DNA of 64,000 nucleotides from Xanthomonas nasturtii (GTDB taxonomy: Bacteria; Pseudomonadota; Gammaproteobacteria; Xanthomonadales; Xanthomonadaceae). This document shows positions 1-10,708 of this stretch, piece after piece. The notes under the pieces are model-generated. The model saw only the letters and a list, made by a program, of their open reading frames with translations, had not been told where the DNA came from and did no database searches. Location of the stretch: the NCBI RefSeq assembly GCF_001660815.1, contig NZ_LYMI01000012.1, forward strand, positions 124,001 through 188,000. Reading direction: 5' to 3'. A program made the position numbers and the translations under genes. Positions within the stretch are counted from its first letter, which is position 1; every line of letters starts with the position of its first letter.

Positions 1-1
1 C

Positions 2-892
2 AAGAACACCATTCGCGCCACCGGCGTCGGCCTGCATAGCGGCGACAAGGTGTATATGACGCTAAGACCGGCTCCGGTCGATCATGGCGTGGTGTTCCGG
101 CGGGTGGACCTGGAACCTGTCGTCGAAGTCCCGGCGGACGCCGAACTGGTCACCGAGACCACGCTGTGCACCGGCCTGACCTGCAACGGCGCCAAGATCC
201 AGACGGTCGAACATCTGATGTCCGCCTTGGCGGGCCTGGGTGTGGACAACGTCATCGTCGAACTGTCCTCGGCCGAATTGCCGATCATGGACGGCTCGTC
301 CGGCCCTTTCGTGTTCCTGCTGCAGTCGGCAGGCATCGTCGAACAGAGCAAGCCCAAGCGCTTCATCCGCATCAAGCAGACGGTGGAGGTGCGCGAAGGC
401 GACAAGGTGGCGCGCTTCGAGCCATATGAAGGCTACAAGCTCGGCTTCACCATCGAATTCAATCACCCGATGATCCCGGCCAAGCAATCGCGCCAGGAGA
501 TCGAGTTCTCCACCTCGGCTTACGTCAAGGAAATCTCGCGCGCCCGCACCTTCGGCTTCATGCGCGACCTTGAGTACATGCGTGAGCGCAATCTGGGCCT
601 GGGCGGCTCGATGGACAACGCCATCGTGCTGGACGAGTTCCGCGTGCTCAACGAAGACGGCCTGCGCTATACCAACGAATTCGTGCGGCACAAGATCCTG
701 GACGCCATCGGCGACCTGTATCTGGCCGGCGGCGCCATCCTGGGCGCCTACGAAGGCTTCAAATCCGGTCACGCGCTCAACAACAAGCTGGTGCGTGCGC
801 TGTTGGCCGACCAGGCCGCCTGGGAATGGGTCAGCTTCCCGGAAGGCACCGAGCAGCCGCCTGTCACCTACGCCAGCCCTGTCTACGCCTGA
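2..892 (+). CDS. lpxC: UDP-3-O-acyl-N-acetylglucosamine deacetylase LpxC (5' end outside window)
   Basis: LpxC removes the acetyl group from UDP-3-O-acyl-GlcNAc, the committed step of lipid A synthesis, using a catalytic zinc in the cytoplasm. The frame is open from base 2 and reads [18 protein letters not shown], the usual LpxC N-terminus, so only a few codons are missing. Family motifs are visible: [15 protein letters not shown] with the first zinc histidine, [10 protein letters not shown] with the second histidine and the aspartate ligand, and SGHALNNKL near the end with the catalytic histidine. In Gammaproteobacteria it normally follows ftsZ, which would lie just outside the window. It is convergent with dciA; the 186 bases between them show no clear terminator. 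Confidence 0.97.
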   Translation, partial: KNTIRATGVGLHSGDKVYMTLRPAPVDHGVVFRRVDLEPVVEVPADAELVTETTLCTGLTCNGAKIQTVEHLMSALAGLGVDNVIVELSSAELPIMDGSSGPFVFLLQSAGIVEQSKPKRFIRIKQTVEVREGDKVARFEPYEGYKLGFTIEFNHPMIPAKQSRQEIEFSTSAYVKEISRARTFGFMRDLEYMRERNLGLGGSMDNAIVLDEFRVLNEDGLRYTNEFVRHKILDAIGDLYLAGGAILGAYEGFKSGHALNNKLVRALLADQAAWEWVSFPEGTEQPPVTYASPVYA

Positions 893-1078
893 TGTCAGGG
901 AATGCCGCAGTCGGCGTTCGAAGTGTGAACCCGGTCGAATTTACGGCCCGTTCTTAACATTTATTTAAGGCTTCCCTAACTCCTGCGGGCCGCATGCCCG
1001 CTAGGATGCGTCGGGTCGTGTGCGGTCTTCGCAAGTCTTTCACGCACTGGCGGCCGCTCCGGAGAGCGGTCAAGGACC

Positions 1079-1516
1079 TCACCGTTTGGTCGGTAGGACG
1101 TCCTGCAAGGAAGCCAATGCGTCGCGCAAGCCTTTGTGCGTCGCCTCGGACACGGGTCTGGAACGGTCGCGGTTCTGCTGCGTTGGGGAATGCAGCGGGG
1201 CAGTTGCGGTCTTGACGGTCACCGCGGTGGCCTTCAGTCCGATGGATCGGGCGGCATCCAGGATTTGGGTTTCGGCAAGCCGCACCTTGGCATGCCAGAC
1301 CGGCGAATCCACCAGAAAAACGAGCTGTTCGCCTCGGACATTGGCCAGCCGGCAACGGGTGACCAGATGAGGTGGTAACAGGGGGCGCAACTGCCGGTCC
1401 AGCGCATCGAGCCACAAGGCGCGGCGCAAGGGGTCGCCAGCCTTTTCCCCCAACGCGGCCTCGATGGCCGGTTGTGGAGTGGAAGGGTTGCGTGCGTTGG
1501 ACTTGGGCTTGGACAT
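1079..1516 (-). CDS. dciA: DciA-type replicative helicase loader (DUF721)
   Basis: A small basic protein of about 145 residues with the DUF721 fold region around residues 25-85 (LWLDALDRQLRPLLPPHLV, then VRGEQLVFLVDSPVWHAKVR). DUF721 proteins include DciA, which loads the DnaB helicase in the many bacteria that lack DnaC. The lpxC/secA neighbourhood is a common place for this gene in gammaproteobacteria. The C-terminal third is rich in Ser, Thr, Gln and Arg and looks disordered. Start: ATG at 1516 (MSKPKSN) or in-frame ATG at 1525; neither has a clear ribosome binding site, and the second would abut the divergent peptidase start at 1526. Confidence 0.85.
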   Translation of the reverse strand: MSKPKSNARNPSTPQPAIEAALGEKAGDPLRRALWLDALDRQLRPLLPPHLVTRCRLANVRGEQLVFLVDSPVWHAKVRLAETQILDAARSIGLKATAVTVKTATAPLHSPTQQNRDRSRPVSEATHKGLRDALASLQDVLPTKR

Positions 1517-1525
1517 GACACTCAT

Positions 1526-2470
1526 ATGGCGTTGAACAAAGTTGTAATCAAATCTCGTGAAACCCGGGCACAGCGTGTGGCCCGACAGTTCCAGGGCTTT
1601 GCAGCGGATCGGCCGATGGTGGTGCTTGGCGCGGTACTGGGCCTGGGCATGCTGATCGGCGTCGGCGCAAGCACCGCGACCGGCATGGTGACCAATTCCG
1701 CGCTGCAGGCCAAGGTTGCGCAGCAGCAGGCCGAGCTTGCCCAGGCGCAGCGCGCCTCGCAGGCGCAGGTCAACGCACTGGCCGCGCGCATGGGCGAGCT
1801 GCAGGCCCAGGCCACCCGCCTCAACGCGTTGGGCGAGCGGCTGACCGAAATGGGCAAGTTGAAGGACGGCGAGTTCGACTTCGACGCGCCGGTGGGCGTG
1901 GGTGGCGGCGATGAGCCGGTCAGCGACATGCCGGTCAAAGACCTCAAGGAGACGCTAGGGCAAGTGGAACAGCAGTTCTCCGCCTCCGGCCAGCAACTGA
2001 ACGTGCTGGCGTCGCTGCTGTTCGACCATCAGCTCGAGCAGAATTCGGTGCCCTCGCGGATGCCGATCCGCAACACCTACATCACCTCGGGCTTCGGCGG
2101 TCGCGCCGATCCGTTCGACGGTGGTTCGGCCTTCCACAAGGGTGTGGACTTCCATGCCAATGTGGGCGACCCGGTGATGTCGGTCGCCGATGGCGTGGTC
2201 AGCTACGCCGGTGTGCGTGGGGGCTACGGCAACGTGGTCGAAGTGGACCACGGCAACGGCTACGTCACCCGCTACGCGCACAACTCGCGCCTGGTGGTGA
2301 AGGTGGGCGATCTGGTGCGTGCCGGCCAGCAGGTGGCGCGTGCCGGCTCCAGCGGGCGGTCCACCGGTGCACACGTGCATTTCGAGGTGTGGGCAGACGG
2401 GCGCGTGGTCAATCCGCGTAAATTCCTGGGTGAAACCGCCACGCCGGTCGGGCGGCGAGGGCGCGGCTGA
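1526..2470 (+). CDS. M23 family (LytM) murein metallopeptidase, membrane-anchored
   Basis: A 314-residue cell-wall endopeptidase-like protein. A short basic cytoplasmic tail is followed by one membrane helix near residues 28-50, a Gln/Ala-rich coiled coil near 60-110, and a C-terminal LytM domain near 185-305. The zinc-site motifs are present (FHKGVDFHANVGD with H-x3-D, and HVHFEVW), so it should be catalytically active rather than an EnvC-like activator. Related proteins cut peptide cross-links in peptidoglycan from the periplasmic side. The chosen start gives MALNKVVIKSR; upstream codons run antisense into dciA and no good ribosome binding site is seen. Lies 154 bases before secA. Confidence 0.9.
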   Translation: MALNKVVIKSRETRAQRVARQFQGFAADRPMVVLGAVLGLGMLIGVGASTATGMVTNSALQAKVAQQQAELAQAQRASQAQVNALAARMGELQAQATRLNALGERLTEMGKLKDGEFDFDAPVGVGGGDEPVSDMPVKDLKETLGQVEQQFSASGQQLNVLASLLFDHQLEQNSVPSRMPIRNTYITSGFGGRADPFDGGSAFHKGVDFHANVGDPVMSVADGVVSYAGVRGGYGNVVEVDHGNGYVTRYAHNSRLVVKVGDLVRAGQQVARAGSSGRSTGAHVHFEVWADGRVVNPRKFLGETATPVGRRGRG

Positions 2471-2492
2471 CGAAGGCGCGGGCCGCGCTTGA

Positions 2493-2520
2493 TTCGTGAA
2501 GGCCCGCCCCAAGCTACAAT
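2493..2520 (+). promoter_or_regulatory. Possible secA promoter
   Basis: TTCGTG (2493-2498) and TACAAT (2515-2520) are separated by 16 bases. The -10 is good, the -35 poor. Transcription would start near 2527, just before the stem-loop at 2535. Confidence 0.35.
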
Positions 2521-2534
2521 AAGGTGTTGCCATG

Positions 2535-2560
2535 ACAGGGCGCAGTGCGCCCTGTTTCGT
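2535..2560 (+). terminator. Perfect 9-bp stem-loop in the secA leader
   Basis: ACAGGGCGC, loop AGT, then GCGCCCTGT, followed by TTCGTTT. It could terminate transcription from the M23 peptidase gene, or, if the promoter at 2493-2520 is used, sit at the 5' end of the secA mRNA. No SecM-like arrest peptide is evident in the leader. Confidence 0.5.
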
Positions 2561-2624
2561 TTACGGCGGTCGGGTCTTGGGGACCGGCGTCGGTCAAACC
2601 GTTCCTTTTCAACCGGTTTCTTCA

Positions 2625-5345
<2,721 letters not shown>

Positions 5346-5363
<18 letters not shown>

Positions 5364-5434
5364 TGCTGAGTTGACCGTGGTGCAGCCCGCTTTGCGGGCT
5401 GCACACCCAGTGTCCGCGTAGCGGACGCTGGGTG
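5346..5434 (+). terminator. Three back-to-back hairpins at the secA 3' end
   Basis: Hairpin 1 has a perfect 15-bp stem (5346-5360 with 5365-5379); its TGAT loop contains the secA stop codon. Hairpin 2 has an 11-bp stem (5380-5390 with 5394-5404) and a TTT loop. Hairpin 3 has a 14-bp stem with one G-U pair (5404-5417 with 5421-5434). There is no long T-run, so they may protect the mRNA 3' end as much as terminate. Confidence 0.7.
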
Positions 5435-5753
5435 CACGGTATTCCTCCGATCCCCGCGCCTTTGGCGCGCCCCCTTACCAAGGGGGCTCTACTGACGATT
5501 GGATTCGTGAGGCTTGTTGAGAAGCGGGAATTGTTTGGACAGCGGGATTGAATGTCGGAGGCTGCGTGCAAGGCCTGTCTCCCGATTCCGTTTGCGTTTG
5601 GCGAACTTCCTACCAAGAGCCTTGTTTGCAGAGTCGGTAGGCGTTTGTCTGGAAAGCATGGCTTAAGGGCGAGGAGGGCACGCTTGGCGGGCTCTACCCC
5701 GGTGAGCGTCAGCGCGGCGTATGCTCATTCCACGTCCTGCGTGGAGTGCGGTC
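5435..5753. other. Intergenic region after secA
   Basis: No gene recognised. It holds one short hairpin, CCCCCTTACCAAGGGGG at 5470-5486, resembling short palindromes scattered in xanthomonad genomes, and the ribosome binding site GGAG (5743-5746) of the next gene. Reading frames here look non-coding. Confidence 0.6.
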
Positions 5754-6119
5754 ATGTCGCTGTCCAGCCAGCAACTGAAAGTGTTCGTGCCTGCGCGCGA
5801 CTACGCTTTGTCGCAGCGGTTCTATCGCGCACTGGGCTTCGTGCAGGAAGACGAGGTGGGCAACGTGACCTGCTTTCGGCATGGCACGCACTGCGCGTTC
5901 TTGTTGCAGGATTTCTATCTGCGCGAGCTGGCCGAGAATCTGATGCTGCACCTGTGGGTGGACGATGCGGATGGCTGGTGGCAGCACGTGCACGACACCG
6001 GCCTGGACGAGCAGTTCGGGGTGAGCTGCAGCGCGCCGGAAGATCGGCCATGGGGTGCGCGCGATTTCACCTTGCACGATCCCAGCGGGGTGCTGTGGCG
6101 CATCGGGCATCCCCTGTAG
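5754..6119 (+). CDS. VOC (glyoxalase/bleomycin-resistance) family protein
   Basis: A 121-residue single-domain VOC protein. It starts LSSQQLKVFVPARDYALSQ, has the FYRALGF helix-strand typical of the first beta-alpha-beta-beta-beta unit, and ends FTLHDPSGVLWRIGHPL, the usual C-terminal strand of the second unit. VOC proteins bind metals or small electrophiles; the substrate cannot be deduced here. GGAG seven bases before the ATG at 5754 supports the start. It stands alone between the secA hairpins and a large inverted repeat. Confidence 0.85.
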   Translation: MSLSSQQLKVFVPARDYALSQRFYRALGFVQEDEVGNVTCFRHGTHCAFLLQDFYLRELAENLMLHLWVDDADGWWQHVHDTGLDEQFGVSCSAPEDRPWGARDFTLHDPSGVLWRIGHPL

Positions 6120-6122
6120 GCC

Positions 6123-6191
6123 GGGATTGGGGATTCGAGATTGGTCAAAGCGCAGCACGTGTGCTGCTGCCAATCCCGAATCCCCAATCCC
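6123..6191. repeat. Nested inverted repeat built from G-rich heptamers
   Basis: Arms 6123-6144 and 6170-6191 are 22 bases long and match with a single mismatch; an inner 7-bp palindrome (GCAGCAC / GTGCTGC, 6152-6167) fills the loop. The right arm runs on into CCCCAATCCCC, giving four G-runs on the minus strand. It sits between the VOC gene and mutT and could act as a terminator or mark a repeat element. GGGNATC-type heptamers are known to be enriched in Xanthomonas. Confidence 0.75.
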
Positions 6192-6248
6192 CAATCCCCG
6201 CCTTCAAGCGATTGCACTGCACCGCTCACTCGCGGCACTCTTGCCGCC

Positions 6249-7196
6249 ATGCCTGATTCTCTTCGATCCATTCACGTCGTTGCCGGCGTGATCACCGACC
6301 CCCGCGGCCGCATCCTGCTGACCCGCCGCACCGAAACCCGTGACATGCCTGGCCTGTGGGAATTTCCGGGCGGCAAGCGCGAGCCTGGCGAGACCTCCGA
6401 ACAGGCGCTGGTGCGCGAGCTCAACGAAGAGCTCGGCATCGAGGCGCAGGTAGGCGAGTGGCTCATGGAGGTGCCGCAGCTGTATCCGGACAAGCGGCTG
6501 CGCCTGGAAGTGCGCCAGATCACTGCATGGAAAGGCAGCCCGCGCGGCCGCGAAGGTCAGGCGATGACCTGGGTGGCTGCAGACAAGTTGACCCGCTATT
6601 CGATGCCGCCGGCCGACGTGCCCGTGGTGGGCATGCTGCGTCAGCCCGACCGTTATGTGATCACTCCAGAACCCGATGACGATGCGCTGTGGCTGGAAGG
6701 TCTGGAGCGCGCATTGCAAAGCGGGCTGACGCGCATCCAGTTACGCGCACGGCAGGCCACGCCGGCGCGCTGGCGGGCCTTGCTGCAACAGGTGATGGGC
6801 TTGCGTGGTCGGGCACGCGCGCAGCTGTTGCTCAACCGCGACATCGCGCTGGCCGGGGAGCTCGGCATCGGCGTGCATCTGGGTTCGGAGCAACTTGCCG
6901 CCTTGCAGGAGCGTCCGTTGCCGGCCGAGCAGGTCGTCGCCGCGTCGTGCCATGGCTTGGAGGATCTCCGTCACGCGCAACGGCTCGCCTGCGATTTTGC
7001 GGTGCTGGGGCCGGTGCAGGCAACGGCGTCGCATCCAGGCGCGACGCCGTTGGGATGGGAGGGATTTGAACGCTTGCGCGAGCAGGTCGCGCTGCCGATC
7101 TACGCACTCGGCGGCATGCAGGTCGACGATATGCGCGAGGCGCGCGCGCATGGCGCGCAGGGCATCGCGGCGATCCGCGCGCTTTGGCCGCAGTGA
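6249..7196 (+). CDS. mutT: Nudix hydrolase (MutT-like) fused to a ThiE/TenI-like domain
   Basis: A 315-residue two-domain protein. Residues 1-135 are a Nudix domain with the full box, from GGKREPGETSEQALVRE into LNEELGI, as in MutT enzymes that cleave 8-oxo-dGTP. Residues about 160-315 resemble the thiamine phosphate synthase/TenI barrel (IQLRAR, LLLNRD, GVHLGSEQL, ALGGM). This fusion is known in gammaproteobacteria and the barrel domain's role is unclear. Start at 6249 gives MPDSLRSIHVVAGVI; earlier in-frame codons run through the repeat at 6123-6200. Convergent with the next gene. Confidence 0.9.
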   Translation: MPDSLRSIHVVAGVITDPRGRILLTRRTETRDMPGLWEFPGGKREPGETSEQALVRELNEELGIEAQVGEWLMEVPQLYPDKRLRLEVRQITAWKGSPRGREGQAMTWVAADKLTRYSMPPADVPVVGMLRQPDRYVITPEPDDDALWLEGLERALQSGLTRIQLRARQATPARWRALLQQVMGLRGRARAQLLLNRDIALAGELGIGVHLGSEQLAALQERPLPAEQVVAASCHGLEDLRHAQRLACDFAVLGPVQATASHPGATPLGWEGFERLREQVALPIYALGGMQVDDMREARAHGAQGIAAIRALWPQ

Positions 7197-7266
7197 CCGC
7201 ACCGACGCTGGTGGTATTACCCAATCCTGCGTTGATCTCATCCAGCAGAATGCCGCGCATACGGCG

Positions 7267-7854
7267 CTAGAACGTCACCCAAAAGCAGTTGTACTGCCGG
7301 CGCAAGCGCAACACGCTGCGCGCCGGCGTGCCGCTGGCAAGGGTCTGTTCCAGCCGCAGTCCCCAGGGGCGCGGGCGGCTGGGCGGGGTGGGAAGCGGCG
7401 CATCGATGGCGCTGCCGTCCAGCGATGGCGTGGCTGCGGTGGTGTCGGCCTCCCAGCCCGGCGTGTCGCTTTGCGGATACATCGGGGCGATGTCCAGTAA
7501 CGGGCGTTGCACGATGGCTTCCAGGCGGCTCAGCACCTGATTTGCAGCGGCGTCGGATTGCCCGCTCCACAGGTAGAGGCTGGAGAGCCGATTGACGTCG
7601 CGGCTATCCACTGCCAGTTGCAGCAACGACACCAGTTCGCTCAGCCGCCGTGGGCAGCCGTAGCGATACAGGCCGGTGGTGCCCTGGGGGCGAATGGCGG
7701 GCGGCGCCCGGCTTGCCGCGCCGACGTCTTCGCAGCGCCGGTCGGTGAACATGGTCTGCCCGTCCGGCGAGACGCAACGATGGATTTCCTGCGCCTGCAC
7801 CGGTACAGCGGGACAGATGCAGAGCAATAACAACAGGGGCAGAAGGCGAGACAT
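7267..7854 (-). CDS. Secreted DUF4124-domain protein
   Basis: A 195-residue protein with a clear signal peptide (MSRLLPLLLLLCICPAVPVQA, cleavage likely at AQA-Q or near it). A DUF4124-type segment follows directly (EIHRCVSPDGQTMFTDRRC), a short beta-rich motif of unknown function common in exported xanthomonad proteins. The rest is Pro/Ser-rich with scattered cysteines and ends QYNCFWVTF. The start at 7854 is chosen because it begins the signal peptide; an ATG farther upstream would add unlikely sequence. Function unknown. Confidence 0.75.
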   Translation of the reverse strand: MSRLLPLLLLLCICPAVPVQAQEIHRCVSPDGQTMFTDRRCEDVGAASRAPPAIRPQGTTGLYRYGCPRRLSELVSLLQLAVDSRDVNRLSSLYLWSGQSDAAANQVLSRLEAIVQRPLLDIAPMYPQSDTPGWEADTTAATPSLDGSAIDAPLPTPPSRPRPWGLRLEQTLASGTPARSVLRLRRQYNCFWVTF

Positions 7855-8070
7855 CGGCGCAGCGTAGCCGGGCGCGTGTGAGCTTGCGAGAGACATGTGC
7901 ATGCCGGTGCGGGTGCGCTGGCTGCCGGTCACGCAGTCAATTTTGGAAGCGCGCGGTCGAATCGAGATGGGCCCAGTGCCGCGCGAGGTGCTGCGCTGTG
8001 CGGCACGGCTGGCGGGCTGCTTGCCTACGCCCCAAGCGCCCACCGCACGCATGCGTGGATGAAGCCGCAC

Positions 8071-8898
8071 TCAGCGGCCGAGCAGCTGCAACACCTGCGT
8101 GGTCGGTTTGGCCAGATTGAGCGTGTAGAAGTGCAATGCCGGCACGCCACCTTCGATCAGGCGCTGGCACAAGGACGCCACGACGTCTGCACCGAAGGCG
8201 CGCACCGCGTCGGCATCGTCGCCGTAGGACTGCATCTTCTTGCCGATCCAGCGCGGAATCTCCGCACCGCATTGCTCGGAAAACCGCCGCAGCTGCGAGA
8301 AGTTGGAGATCGGCATGATGCCGGGAATGATCGGGACGTCCACGCCCATGCGCTGCACCGCGTCGCGGAAATGAAAGTAGGCATCGGCGTTGTAGAAATA
8401 CTGGGTGATCGCCGCATCCGCGCCGGCGTCGACCTTGGCCTTGAAATAGCGCAGGTCGCTGAGCGCGTCGGCCGCCTGCGGATGGGTTTCCGGATAGGCT
8501 CCGACCTCGATGCGGAACGCGTCGCCGTGCTCGGCGCGGATGAAGGCGATCAGGTCCGAGGCGTAACGCAGGTCGCCCGGATGGCCCATGCCCGAGGGCA
8601 GGTCGCCGCGCAGCGCGACGATGCGGGTGCAGCCGATTGCCCGATACAGCTTGAGCAGTTCACGGATCTCCTGCCGGCTGCCGCCAACGCAGGACAGATG
8701 CGGCGCCGCTTCGAAGCCATGCTTCTGCTTGAGGTGGCGCACCGTTTCGGAGGTGTAGCTGAGCGTGGAGCCGCCGGCGCCGAAGGTGCACGACACATAC
8801 TCCGGCGCGTAGCCCTTCAACCTGGCGGCAGTGCGGTCCAGTTGCGCGCGCTGGTCATCGGTCTTGGGCGGGTAAAACTCGAAACTCAAATGCGTCAT
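8071..8898 (-). CDS. metF: 5,10-methylenetetrahydrofolate reductase
   Basis: MetF reduces 5,10-methylene-THF to 5-methyl-THF, the methyl donor for methionine synthesis, with an FAD cofactor. The 275-residue protein shows the family pattern: THLSFEFYPPKTDDQ at the start, SCTFGAGGST near residue 45, ALRGDLPSG, and AITQYFYNADAYF with the conserved QYFY. The start at 8898 fits the family N-terminus; an in-frame ATG ten codons earlier is less likely. It is divergent from the quinone oxidoreductase, and a long dyad overlaps its likely promoter. Confidence 0.96.
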   Translation of the reverse strand: MTHLSFEFYPPKTDDQRAQLDRTAARLKGYAPEYVSCTFGAGGSTLSYTSETVRHLKQKHGFEAAPHLSCVGGSRQEIRELLKLYRAIGCTRIVALRGDLPSGMGHPGDLRYASDLIAFIRAEHGDAFRIEVGAYPETHPQAADALSDLRYFKAKVDAGADAAITQYFYNADAYFHFRDAVQRMGVDVPIIPGIMPISNFSQLRRFSEQCGAEIPRWIGKKMQSYGDDADAVRAFGADVVASLCQRLIEGGVPALHFYTLNLAKPTTQVLQLLGR

Positions 8899-8928
8899 CG
8901 CGGCGGGTCCGGCAGATCGTGCGGGCAT

Positions 8929-8958
8929 AATATCGCTTCATCGCGATGAATGCATATT
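8929..8958. promoter_or_regulatory. 30-bp dyad between metF and the oxidoreductase (candidate operator)
   Basis: The core TTCATCGCGATGAA (8937-8950) is a perfect 14-bp palindrome, flanked by AATAT and ATATT, giving symmetry over 24 or more of 30 positions. On the minus strand it overlaps TATTAT (8932-8927), a good -10 for metF with a start near 8920. That placement suits a repressor. The protein is unknown; ArsR-type SahR regulators of the methionine cycle are one candidate. Confidence 0.6.
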
Positions 8959-9101
8959 TGGTTGCGGGTGTTCCGGCTGTGCAGGGTGTTGCGGCTCGGC
9001 AGGCCGCGAGCAGGTGCAGCGCAACGCTGCACACGCGGCCTCTGGCCTGGGCGTTGACGGGCGCATGCCTACACTGGGCGCACTTTCTACGGAGCGCCTT
9101 C

Positions 9102-10079
9102 ATGAGCGATACCACGATGACCGCTATCGCCATCCGCGATGGCAAGGGCGACGCCGACGCGCTGTACGCCACCGAGCAGCCGCGCCCGCGTCCTGCACCG
9201 GGGCAGGTCCTGATCCGCGTGCATGCTGCCGGCATCAATCGGCCCGACCTGCTGCAACGTGCCGGGCACTACCCGCCGCCGCCTGGCGCTCCGCAGACCC
9301 TGGGGCTGGAAATCGCCGGCGAGATCGTCGAGCCGGCCGGTCGCTGGAAGGTCGGCGACCGCGTGTGCGCACTGTTGGGCGGCGGCGGTTACGCGCAGTA
9401 CGCCGCAGTCGATGCGCGTCACGTGCTGCCGATTCCCGCCGGCATGGATCTGGTCCACGCCGCCGCGCTGCCGGAGACCATCTTCACCGCCTACGCCAAT
9501 TTATTCGAACATGGCCAGCTGGCGGCAGGGCAGTGGCTGCTGTTGCACGGTGCCACCTCGGGCATCGGCGTTACCGCGATCCAGATGGCCAAGGCGGCGG
9601 GTGCGCACGTTCTGGCCACCGCACGCTCGGCCAGCAAGGCAGCACAGGCGCGCGAGCTGGGCGCCGATGTGGCGATCGACTCCACCAGCGAATCGTTTGT
9701 CGCCGTGGCCAAGGCGCATGGCGGTGTCGATGTCGCGCTCGACATGGTGGGCGCTTCGGTGTTTGCCGATACCCTGGAAGCGCTCAATCCACGCGGACGT
9801 CTCGTCTACATCGCCTCGCAGGCCGGGGCCACCATCGAGGTGCCGATCCCGTTGCTGATGCGCAAGCAGGCGGTGATTACTGGCTCGACGTTGCGCCCGC
9901 GCAATGCCGATGAAAAAGCCCGGCTGGCTGCGGAAGTGGAGCGCGTGGTGTGGCCGTGGATCGCACAGGGCAAGCTGCGCGTGCTGCTCGACAAGCGCTT
10001 CCCGCTGAGCGAAGCCGCAGCGGCACATCGCTATCTGGAGCAGGGCAGTCACCTGGGCAAGGTAGTGCTGGAGATGTGA
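9102..10079 (+). CDS. NAD(P)H quinone oxidoreductase (zinc-less MDR family)
   Basis: A 325-residue medium-chain reductase of the quinone oxidoreductase/PIG3 type. The N-terminal GroES-like domain contains AAGINRPDLLQRAGHYPPP, lacking the zinc ligands of alcohol dehydrogenases. The Rossmann half has LLHGATSGIGVTAIQMAKAAG as NADPH-binding loop, then GGVDVALDMVGA. The C-terminal KRFPLSEAAAAHRYLEQGSH closes the family pattern. GGAG seven bases before ATG 9102 sets the start; codons before it belong to the intergenic region. Such enzymes reduce quinones or enones in the cytoplasm. Confidence 0.92.
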   Translation: MSDTTMTAIAIRDGKGDADALYATEQPRPRPAPGQVLIRVHAAGINRPDLLQRAGHYPPPPGAPQTLGLEIAGEIVEPAGRWKVGDRVCALLGGGGYAQYAAVDARHVLPIPAGMDLVHAAALPETIFTAYANLFEHGQLAAGQWLLLHGATSGIGVTAIQMAKAAGAHVLATARSASKAAQARELGADVAIDSTSESFVAVAKAHGGVDVALDMVGASVFADTLEALNPRGRLVYIASQAGATIEVPIPLLMRKQAVITGSTLRPRNADEKARLAAEVERVVWPWIAQGKLRVLLDKRFPLSEAAAAHRYLEQGSHLGKVVLEM

Positions 10080-10280
10080 CCGCGTTTGGTCGGTGGCCTG
10101 GCGGTGCGAAAGCATGCCGGGCCGCTGATGCGGGTCGCTTGTTTGCGGGGTGGTGCGTTTTCTGTCGTTGCAACACGCGCACGCGTGAGTGCGTGTTTCC
10201 TCACGCGTGTGCCACGCCCCAGCAAAACGCGACAGCATTTGATTGCCAGTGCGCCGATGACGCGTAGGCGGCAGTGCCGG

Positions 10281-10550
10281 TTACTGCGGTGGCGTGTGAT
10301 CGACCACGGCTTCAAGGTGGTGCCCGTCGGGGTCGATGACGAACGCGGCGTAACAGGCGTCGCCGTAGTCGGGCCGTAAGCCGGGCGCGCCATTGCAGCG
10401 GCCGCCGTGTTGCAGCGCGGCCCGGTGGAAGGCATCCACGGCAGAGGCATCGGTCGCGGCAAATGCCAGATGAAAGCCGGCGCCCGGCGCACACTGCGCG
10501 GCCTGGCGTTGCGTCAAGGCCAGGCAATCGTCACCAGCCAACAGGTATAG
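10281..10550 (-). pseudogene. 5'-truncated VOC family remnant
   Basis: The last 85 codons read as the C-terminal half of a VOC protein (GAGFHLAFAATDASAVDAF, then HGGRCNGAPGLR, then the end AAFVIDPDGHHLEAVVDH). The preceding codons do not encode a first beta-alpha-beta-beta-beta unit in any frame, although the frame stays open upstream to 10685. This looks like a gene that lost its 5' half. It could instead be a short, differently starting protein, but no ribosome binding site was found. Confidence 0.55.
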
Positions 10551-10708
10551 CAAAACAAGCAGGAGCGATGTCTCGCGGTGGGCTGCACCCTGACCGTACA
10601 CTGCGCCGTCGCGTGCGCTTTCCGTTCGCGCCGCTGCAGCGTCGGCCATGCAGCGTGCGAGGGCAGCCGTTCGCGCCGATGTCACCTCCCATCAGCACGA
10701 AGGTTTCG

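Noticed and set aside
893..1078. AT-rich palindrome CTTAACATTTATTTAAG between lpxC and dciA as a regulatory site
   Set aside because: Only five to six bases pair, and both flanking genes end here, so no promoter is expected.
10180..10209. Hairpin CACGCGTGAG / CTCACGCGTG after the quinone oxidoreductase
   Set aside because: A 10-bp stem exists, but without a T-run and about 100 bases after the gene; not convincing as a terminator.
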